Below, piece by piece: positions 58,209-64,000 of a stretch of DNA of 64,000 bases. The DNA lies in contig CAZTZE010000013.1 of the NCBI GenBank assembly GCA_964618215.1, positions 14,320-78,319 of the forward strand, in the 5' to 3' direction. Under the pieces are notes generated by a model. The model worked only from the letters and a program-made list of their open reading frames with translations. It searched no databases and had not been told where the DNA came from. How positions within the stretch are numbered: position 1 is the first letter of the stretch; the number at the start of each line of letters is the position of its first letter. Origin of the DNA: CG2-30-58-95 sp964618215 (lineage in GTDB: Bacteria > Chloroflexota > Anaerolineae > Anaerolineales > Villigracilaceae). Position numbers and translations under genes: made by a program.

Positions 58209-58963
58209 AGGAATTCGCTTCCCTGGAGGTAATCGAAAATGCGTTGAGCCGTTGGTGGTTGCTGGTGATACTGACCATCCTGGGAGGAATTGTCGGCTTG
58301 TTTTTTCCCGTTTCTCAGCCGCCGATTTACGAGGCCGAAGCAACAATAGCCGTGAGCATTGATTCCACGCAAGGGTGGATGTCTCAATACGATGAGGATT
58401 ATACTTTCGGTGTAACTGGTGCCCTCATTGCGTCAACAGCGGTAATGGAACGGGTGGTTACACGAGCACAGGCACAAGGTTTGGAGATCCAAGCTGGCCA
58501 ATTCCCTTATTACCTCGAAATCAAACAATCTGTCTGGAAATTAAGGGTGCGACACACTGACCCGCAAATAGCAGCAAAGTTGGCAAACATCTGGGCAGAG
58601 GAGGCATATGCTACGTTGGAGCAGAGCCGGCATCATGCGCTACTAGCGCAGTCCTTACATAGACAAGAAAATAGCCTCATGGATTGTCTTTCCTCTGCTT
58701 GTGCTGATTACACCATGATTGAGGTACAAGAAGCCCTGCGAACAGTGTCTACTCAACTAGTTGATGAAAAAAATGCCGGTAATGGAATTCTTCCCACTCT
58801 TATGTTCGCGTTCACTGAGGAAGCATTTCCTCCTGACCAGCCAGTTGCTTATGATCGAGGCAAAATGATTCTTGGGGGGGCGCTCATTGGTTGCGTGATA
58901 GGAATATGGGGGGTAAATCTTTGGCATATACACAGGCGAGTAGAAGGCGGCTCTCATGCATGA
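58205..58963 (+). CDS. minimal Wzz-like chain-length regulator
   Basis: A 252 aa protein with one membrane helix near residues 17-36 and a second near 221-240, enclosing an extracytoplasmic domain of about 180 residues. The topology, WWLLVILTILGGIVGLFFPV and the beta-strand IYEAEATIAVSIDS are those of the Wzz/chain-length-determinant family. It lacks the usual long coiled-coil and any tyrosine-kinase extension. It overlaps WecA by ATGA and the ligase-like gene by eight bases, so it probably sets the chain length of their product. A seven-G run is at 58874-58880. Confidence 0.65.
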   Translation: MKEFASLEVIENALSRWWLLVILTILGGIVGLFFPVSQPPIYEAEATIAVSIDSTQGWMSQYDEDYTFGVTGALIASTAVMERVVTRAQAQGLEIQAGQFPYYLEIKQSVWKLRVRHTDPQIAAKLANIWAEEAYATLEQSRHHALLAQSLHRQENSLMDCLSSACADYTMIEVQEALRTVSTQLVDEKNAGNGILPTLMFAFTEEAFPPDQPVAYDRGKMILGGALIGCVIGIWGVNLWHIHRRVEGGSHA

Positions 58964-60476
58964 AATCCTGCGACGGGTCTATAATTTCACTCTCGGTGTC
59001 AGTTGGGGTGGGTTAATCCTTCTACTGCCGATCACCAGTTTGCCTTTCCTCTCAAAGCTGGCTGGCGGCACAATGGTCGCCCCGGCTTCTTTCATACCAC
59101 TTATCTGGCTGGCAATAGCATGGTTTGTGCCTTACATTTTACGAAAAGGCACATTCCCTCGCGAAAGTCTTCCTCTCCTGCTTTTTGCTACGTTGGCAGT
59201 GGTCTCATCAGCCCATGCTTTTTTTATGGAGATACCCCCATTCAAGGGTCAAACCCAACTTAGGGAAGAATTATCTGCCATATTGAATCTGCTTATCGGG
59301 ATTGCTTTTTATCTGGCTACGGCTGCCTGGCTAAACTCCCTGTCGAAATTACACGGCACTCTCAAATTCATTAACCTGAGTGGCCTGATATTACTATCCT
59401 GGTCCTTTCTCCAAGCGTTCTATCTCTTCTTCGTCGGCGGGCAATACCCCCCCATTATGCAACAAATTCAATCAACAATTTCAAGCCGCGGCCTATTTAC
59501 TACTTCCGCGTTGCTCTCACGCATTACGGGCTTTGCCTTCGAGCCATCCTGGCTGGCCCATCAAATCAACCTTCTTTTCTTGCCAGTCTGGTTGGCTGCC
59601 TCAATAGAGCGTTTCTCCGCACATTCGTTTCGCATTTGGAAATTTACCTTGGAAAATTTTTTATTGGTCGGCGGAATGGTAATTGTCTTCCTCGCCTCCC
59701 GCGTGGGTACATTCGCCATTTTGCTGCTGCTTGCGTTTTCAGTGGCCCGATACAATCTTTGGCTAGGGCGTCGAATCCACGCAAGGATTTCAGCCCTTCT
59801 CCCGCTAATGGGTCGGCTCCTTCGAATATTGATTCAGGTGGGATTGAGTTTCGCAATTTTCTTGGCCTCGTTGTCAGTGTACCTCTTCAGCGCAGTAGGT
59901 TTGATTTATGCTCTCTCCCATGTAGATTGGCGCTTGGAACGGTTTTTTGATTTACAGACCATCTTATACTTTCTGCGCACATCCAATATCTATCTTATAG
60001 CAAACTTTTTTACTTTCGCTGAAAGGGTGGTTTATTGGGCAACGGGATGGCGGATTTTCATCGAGCACCCTCTTTTAGGCGTAGGATTGGGGAATGCTGG
60101 CTTTTTCTTCCCTAAATATTTTCCATCGTACGCCTGGTCGTTGCCCGAAGCTATGGATGTTTTTTATCGCGCCTCGTCCATCCCCAATATCAAGAGTTTC
60201 TGGATACGCATCCTGGCCGAGACCGGCCTGGTCGGATTTGCTGCCTTTCTGGCCTGGTATTATGTACTATGGCAGTCCAGCCGCTTTTTGCAATTCTCTT
60301 CCCAGCCTCTGTTTCGAACGATTGCTGCAAGCGGGTTGTTTGTGCTACTCGCCTTTCTAATTGAGGGCTTTAGCGTAGACACTTTCGCATTGCCTTATCT
60401 GTGGATATCTTTGGGAATCATTAGCGCAGCCAGCGCATTATACCGTAGCTCGATAAAAAACGCCGTACTTCCCTGA
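58956..60476 (+). CDS. O-antigen ligase/polymerase-family membrane protein
   Basis: A 506 aa protein with about 12 membrane segments. A long extracytoplasmic loop in the second half contains ATGWRIFIEHPLLGVGLGNA, the signature of Wzy_C/O-antigen-ligase proteins, where basic residues bind the lipid diphosphate. FEPSWLAHQINLLFLP in the middle is also typical of polymerases in Gram-positive-like loci. In a monoderm-like cell it could polymerise or transfer the glycan to a surface carrier rather than to LPS. It completes the WecA-Wzz-polymerase unit. Confidence 0.82.
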   Translation: MHEILRRVYNFTLGVSWGGLILLLPITSLPFLSKLAGGTMVAPASFIPLIWLAIAWFVPYILRKGTFPRESLPLLLFATLAVVSSAHAFFMEIPPFKGQTQLREELSAILNLLIGIAFYLATAAWLNSLSKLHGTLKFINLSGLILLSWSFLQAFYLFFVGGQYPPIMQQIQSTISSRGLFTTSALLSRITGFAFEPSWLAHQINLLFLPVWLAASIERFSAHSFRIWKFTLENFLLVGGMVIVFLASRVGTFAILLLLAFSVARYNLWLGRRIHARISALLPLMGRLLRILIQVGLSFAIFLASLSVYLFSAVGLIYALSHVDWRLERFFDLQTILYFLRTSNIYLIANFFTFAERVVYWATGWRIFIEHPLLGVGLGNAGFFFPKYFPSYAWSLPEAMDVFYRASSIPNIKSFWIRILAETGLVGFAAFLAWYYVLWQSSRFLQFSSQPLFRTIAASGLFVLLAFLIEGFSVDTFALPYLWISLGIISAASALYRSSIKNAVLP

Positions 60477-60499
60477 TCGTTCTGCATTATCATATAACC

Positions 60500-62248
60500 G
60501 TGCGTAACTCCGACTCCTCCCTCTCTGACTGGTTCGTGGTCTCCGTGCGCTGGTTGACCGTCCTGGGATTGATGGTCTCCCTGTCCCTGCATGGACGCCT
60601 GGTGAACCTGCCGGGGTTGCTCTTGTTCGCTCTGGCGGTCTGGAACATTGCCATGACCTTGATGGCGGGGATGCTCCGCTTGCAGCGCCGCCACCGCTGG
60701 ATGAGCCTCTTTTTGGATCTGGTTGTCGCCCTCTCGCTTTTCTGGCAGCAGGGCGGTTTTAGCGGCCCGGCATATTGGGCCGGCCTGCTCCCCATCTTCA
60801 CCGCGGCGGTCACCTTCCAGATTGGCAGCGCTTTGATCCTCGCGATGCTGGTATCCCTGGCCGAAGTGGGGCTGGCCTGGCTGCTTATACCATCATTGAC
60901 CACCTTGCCGATGGCGGGGATCGCGGCGGTTGCCCTGTTGATTATCGCCCTTTTGCTTGGCTTTCTGGGGCGGGGGCTGACGAAGAGCCGGCCGCCTGTG
61001 CAGCCTGAAACACCGCAGAAAGTTAAAAAAGGTGTCGAGAGTGGACGCCTGCGCGCGGTCTCAAACATGATCTCCACCCTGACCTCCACCCTGAACTATA
61101 AGCGCGTGATCGATTCGACTCTCGACCTCAGCCTGAGCGCGCTAAATTCCGATCCGGACGACCAACCCGACGACCGCTTGATCGGCGCGGTCTTGATGTT
61201 TTCGAAAGAAGAATCGCTCGAGGTCGCTTCCGCCCGGCGCTTTACACCGGCTGACTTGGGCATCGTCTTGCCAGGCGCAGAAGGGGCGTTTGCCAGGGCG
61301 ATCGAAGATGGCAATCCGGTTCTCGTCACGAAGGTGGCTGAGGATCCGGAACTGAATCGCATCGTCGCCTTGCGGGTCTGCAGCCAGGTCTATTGTTTCC
61401 CTTTGCGCAGCGGGTTCAGCGTCTACGGCATACTGGTCTTCGGCCATCCTGAGCCAGATTATTTCACACCCGATCGGATGGAGGTGCTGGACATCCTTGG
61501 CCAGCAGACGGTGATCGCCATCCAGAACGCCCGCCTGTACCAGGACCTGGCCAACGAACGTGACCGCATCATCGAGGCGCAAGAGGAGGCCCGGAAGAAA
61601 CTGGCGCGTGACCTGCATGACGGCCCGACTCAATCTGTCGCCGCCATTGCGATGCGCGTCAACATGGCCCAGCGCACGATGGTAAAAGACCCGAAAGCGG
61701 CTTATCAGGAATTGAGCCGCATCGAAGAGCTGGCCCGCCGCACGACCAAAGAGATCCGCCACATGCTCTTCACCCTGCGCCCGCTGGCCCTGGAATCGCA
61801 AGGGCTGGTCGCCGCCCTGCAGGCCATGGCCGACAAAATGAAGGAAACCTTTTCGCAAAACGTCATTGTCAACGTGGACGAAAGTTTGCTCGATCAGTTG
61901 GAAATGGGAAAGCAAGGTGTTATCTTTTACATTGTCGAGGAGGCGGTCAACAACGCGCGCAAACACGCCAAGGCGGCCAACATCTGGGTGCGTCTGCGCC
62001 CCCTCGAAGAGGGCTTGGCCCTGCTCGAAATCCAGGATGACGGCGTCGGCTTTGACGTGGAAGCCGTCAACCGCACCTACGATAACCGCGGCAGCCTGGG
62101 GATGGTCAACTTGCGCGAACGCAGCGAGCTGGTCAATGGACTGCTGCATATCCAATCCGCTGCGGGGAAGGGTACCCGAGTCCAGGTCTACCTCCCCCTG
62201 ACCGAAGAGGCCGCCGACCGGTTGCATCACGCCGCGGGTATAGGCTAG
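60500..62248 (+). CDS. sensor histidine kinase, HisKA_3 type
   Basis: A 582 aa kinase of the NarL-system type. Residues 10-160 form about five to six membrane segments. A GAF-like domain covers about 185-345. The dimerisation/phosphoacceptor helix has His373 in ARDLHDGPTQSVAAIAMRV. The ATPase domain has the N-box EEAVNNARKHAKA near 490 and DDGVGF later. GTG 60500 is the start in the annotated frame; no strong binding site is seen. No response regulator occurs in the window, so its partner lies elsewhere. It may be unrelated to the glycan locus. Confidence 0.9.
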   Translation: MRNSDSSLSDWFVVSVRWLTVLGLMVSLSLHGRLVNLPGLLLFALAVWNIAMTLMAGMLRLQRRHRWMSLFLDLVVALSLFWQQGGFSGPAYWAGLLPIFTAAVTFQIGSALILAMLVSLAEVGLAWLLIPSLTTLPMAGIAAVALLIIALLLGFLGRGLTKSRPPVQPETPQKVKKGVESGRLRAVSNMISTLTSTLNYKRVIDSTLDLSLSALNSDPDDQPDDRLIGAVLMFSKEESLEVASARRFTPADLGIVLPGAEGAFARAIEDGNPVLVTKVAEDPELNRIVALRVCSQVYCFPLRSGFSVYGILVFGHPEPDYFTPDRMEVLDILGQQTVIAIQNARLYQDLANERDRIIEAQEEARKKLARDLHDGPTQSVAAIAMRVNMAQRTMVKDPKAAYQELSRIEELARRTTKEIRHMLFTLRPLALESQGLVAALQAMADKMKETFSQNVIVNVDESLLDQLEMGKQGVIFYIVEEAVNNARKHAKAANIWVRLRPLEEGLALLEIQDDGVGFDVEAVNRTYDNRGSLGMVNLRERSELVNGLLHIQSAAGKGTRVQVYLPLTEEAADRLHHAAGIG

Positions 62249-62274
62249 ATTTTCCCATCGAAAGCTGATCTGCC

Positions 62275-63075
62275 ATGCCATTCGCCGCCGGGATACACTA
62301 TTCCTTCCACGAGGGTGTTGACGTTCGCAAGCCGCCTGTGATCTTGATCCACGGGGCGGGCGGCAATCACCTCTATTGGCCGCCCGAAGTTCGGCGGCTG
62401 GCCACTTTGGTTGCCAACTGCGCAACCACATATCGCGTCTTTGCGCTCGACCTGCCCGGACACGGTAAATCCAGTGGCGTGGGGTTGCAGTCCATCAACG
62501 ATTATGTTCGCAGCGTAGTGAATTTCATGGATGCCGTCGGGCTCTGGCGGGCGGTCATCGTCGGGCATTCGATGGGTGGCGCCATTGCACAGACTCTGGC
62601 GCTCGACCACGCTGAGCGCGTCGCCGGACTTGGCCTGATCGGGACGGGAGCGCGCTTGCGCGTGGTTCCCGCTATGCTGAGCAACACAGCCAATCCAGCC
62701 ACATTTTCACTGGCAGTCCAGACGATCAACGAATGGGCCTTCGGGCCGCAGGCCGACCCTCACCTGAAAGCGCTGGCCGCCAAGCGCATGGCAGAGACGC
62801 GCCCGGCTGTATTGCACGGCGATCTTCTGGCGTGTGATGCTTTTGATGTCATGGATCGGTTGAGCGAGATCCGTGTTCCTACCCTGATCATCTGCGGTAC
62901 GGAAGATAAACTGACCCCCCTTACTTATTCAAAAAACCTGGCTACGCAAATACCAGAAGCAGCTCTTCAGACCGTGGAGGCTGCCGGTCATATGGTTATG
63001 CTGGAAGAGCCGCGCCGCGTGGCCGGGGCCCTGACGGTATTTTTGAAGACAGTGCCATATCAACCGGGGACGTAG
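62275..63075 (+). CDS. alpha/beta hydrolase
   Basis: A 266 aa alpha/beta hydrolase. The oxyanion loop HGAGGNHLYW, the nucleophile Ser99 in VGHSMGG, Asp211 in CGTEDKLTP and His239 in AAGHMVMLEEP make a complete triad. No signal peptide is present, so it is cytosolic. It starts 26 bases after the histidine kinase and may share its transcript. The substrate cannot be told; ester or lactone hydrolysis is usual. Confidence 0.88.
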   Translation: MPFAAGIHYSFHEGVDVRKPPVILIHGAGGNHLYWPPEVRRLATLVANCATTYRVFALDLPGHGKSSGVGLQSINDYVRSVVNFMDAVGLWRAVIVGHSMGGAIAQTLALDHAERVAGLGLIGTGARLRVVPAMLSNTANPATFSLAVQTINEWAFGPQADPHLKALAAKRMAETRPAVLHGDLLACDAFDVMDRLSEIRVPTLIICGTEDKLTPLTYSKNLATQIPEAALQTVEAAGHMVMLEEPRRVAGALTVFLKTVPYQPGT

Positions 63076-63078
63076 AGC

Positions 63079-63292
63079 GTAGGGCGGGAATCCCTTCCCA
63101 CCGCTTTCTGGCCGGAACAGGCGGATAAGCCCCACAGGGGTGCTTCCCTAAAGGGACGCTACGCGGTCGCGAAAATCCGCCCTACTTTACCCCCAGAGAG
63201 TAGGGCGGGAATCCCTTCCCGCCGCTTTTTGGCCGGAAAAGGCGGATAAGCCCCACAGGGGTGCTTCGCGAAAATCCGCCCTACTTTAGCCC
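63079..63292. repeat. two tandem copies of a palindromic intergenic repeat
   Basis: Unit 1 (about 63079-63193) and unit 2 (about 63200-63292) both begin GTAGGGCGGGAATCCCTTCC and end GAAAATCCGCCCTACTTTA, so each unit is itself an imperfect inverted repeat. Unit 2 lacks about 25 bases present in unit 1 (TTCCCTAAAGGGACGCTACG region). The end of unit 2 supplies the last codons and stop of rdgB on the minus strand. Confidence 0.85.
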
Positions 63293-63883
63293 CAGAACCT
63301 CAAGGATGATCGGGCGCGCGTTCATCATCGCCCGCGCCCGGTGACTCAAGCGGTTCTTTTCGTGCATGGCAAGTTCTGCCATCGTCCGCCCAAGGATGGG
63401 GATCAAAAAAATCGGATCGTAGCCGAATCCATTCGTCCCCCGCTCCTCGGGGATGATCTCACCTTCACACTCACCCACGGCATAGCGCACTTCACCCCCA
63501 GGCATGGCGACCGCAACCGTGGCCCGGAAGCGCGCCGTCCATGGACGCGGCTTGCCCTGCAATTGCTGCAATAGATATGCGCGCCGGTCTGCATCGCTGG
63601 CGTTCGGCCAGGAAGCGAAGCGATGAGAGTGCAGGCCCGGCTTTCCACCCAAAGCATCCACTTCCAGGCCGGAGTCGTCGCCCAGGGCAACCAGTCCGCT
63701 GGCACGCGCAAAAGCCAGCGCCTTGAGGGCCGCGTTCTCGGCATAGCTCTGGCCGTCCTCGGCGACGTGGAGATCCAGGCCAATATCGGCGGGGAGAATG
63801 AGTTCCACGTCCAGATCGTTCAGCAGGGCCTGCATCTCGCGGACTTTGCCGGGGTTGCTGGTGGCTAAAAGTAACTTCGACAT
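63281..63883 (-). CDS. rdgB: RdgB/HAM1 non-canonical purine NTP pyrophosphatase
   Basis: A 200 aa enzyme that hydrolyses XTP, ITP and dITP to monophosphates and keeps deaminated purines out of nucleic acids. SKLLLATSNPGKVREMQALL is the N-terminal substrate loop, ALGDDSGLEVDALGGKPGLH the central metal site and EERGTNGFGYDPIF the base-recognition region. ATG at 63883 is used, since the 15 residues upstream in the frame are outside the family. It is a housekeeping gene on the opposite strand, marking the end of the glycan locus. The last codons and stop come from a repeat. Confidence 0.95.
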   Translation of the reverse strand: MSKLLLATSNPGKVREMQALLNDLDVELILPADIGLDLHVAEDGQSYAENAALKALAFARASGLVALGDDSGLEVDALGGKPGLHSHRFASWPNASDADRRAYLLQQLQGKPRPWTARFRATVAVAMPGGEVRYAVGECEGEIIPEERGTNGFGYDPIFLIPILGRTMAELAMHEKNRLSHRARAMMNARPIILEVLGLK

Positions 63884-63955
63884 GATATCTTGGACACGGA
63901 TTTCATAGATTATCATATAGTGGCTCAACAGAAGTGATATTCATGGTGGAGCGGG

Positions 63956-64000
63956 ATGTTATCCCATAGGCATCAAGCTAAGATGCGAGAGAGCTTGAAA
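63956..64000 (+). CDS. possible start of a gene running off the window
   Basis: ATG 63956 follows GGTGGAG by a few bases and opens the frame MLSHRHQAKMRESLK to the end of the window. Only 15 codons are visible, so no identity can be given. Confidence 0.25.
   Translation, partial: MLSHRHQAKMRESLK

Noticed and set aside
61142..62431. Long open frame of 429 codons on the minus strand
   Set aside because: It lies antisense to the sensor histidine kinase, whose domains are intact on the plus strand; the minus-strand translation has no recognisable motif and reflects codon bias.
1..64000. tRNA, rRNA or riboswitch genes
   Set aside because: I looked for cloverleaf ends, conserved rRNA stretches and long structured leaders by eye and saw none convincing; a covariance-model scan would be needed to exclude small RNAs.

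Overview
The window looks like part of a chromosome from an uncultured, moderately GC-rich bacterium, most likely a member of the Chloroflexota (Anaerolineae type). That placement is an inference from the gene families, the mixed ATG/GTG/TTG starts and the abundance of short intergenic repeat families; no rRNA, tRNA or taxonomic marker is present to prove it. Nearly everything reads on the plus strand for about 62 kb, and the content is one very large cell-surface glycan locus.

Layout. (1) 80-12786: a CMP-sugar activating enzyme, a D-2-hydroxyacid dehydrogenase, a lone HicB antitoxin beside a gutted hicA, a short-chain dehydrogenase, an MptE-like protein, two GT2 glycosyltransferases and four large membrane GT-C-type proteins. 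Three intergenic spacers here consist of 7-base tandem repeats. (2) 12787-16035: an accessory strip with a MazF-type module, a broken TumE-type toxin with its putative antitoxin, a DUF433/DUF5615 module, a MITE-like element, and three remnants of GT2 3' ends between them. (3) 16036-28753: an EPS-type MarR regulator, Wzm/Wzt ABC exporter, then AT-rich methyltransferases, glycosyltransferases, an acyltransferase and Capsule_synth-like proteins (one intact, one truncated). (4) 28750-35268: a glycosyltransferase remnant followed by a compact operon of NeuB-like synthase, SDR, aldehyde dehydrogenase, CMP-sugar synthetase and full-length transketolase, with the intact paralogue of the remnant directly after it. 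(5) 35334-57158: glycosyltransferases (GT2, GT4, GT11 fucosyltransferase, GT-D-like), methyltransferases, an epimerase, and two asparagine-synthase-type enzymes, one lacking the glutaminase domain. (6) 57162-60476: WecA/MraY-type phosphosugar transferase, a minimal Wzz-like protein and an O-antigen ligase/polymerase-type protein. (7) 60500-63883: a sensor histidine kinase, an alpha/beta hydrolase and, on the minus strand, RdgB.

How the genes may work together (inference): CMP-activated ulosonic-type acids, fucose and other sugars are assembled by the many transferases, methylated and perhaps amidated, and exported either by Wzm/Wzt or by the lipid-linked/polymerase route at the right end. The strongest leads for something new are the NeuB-SDR-ALDH-cytidylyltransferase-transketolase cassette, which lacks the amino-sugar enzymes of known nonulosonate pathways, and the toxin-antitoxin strip built on repeated GT2 3' ends in which toxin genes have lost their cores while keeping both ends.
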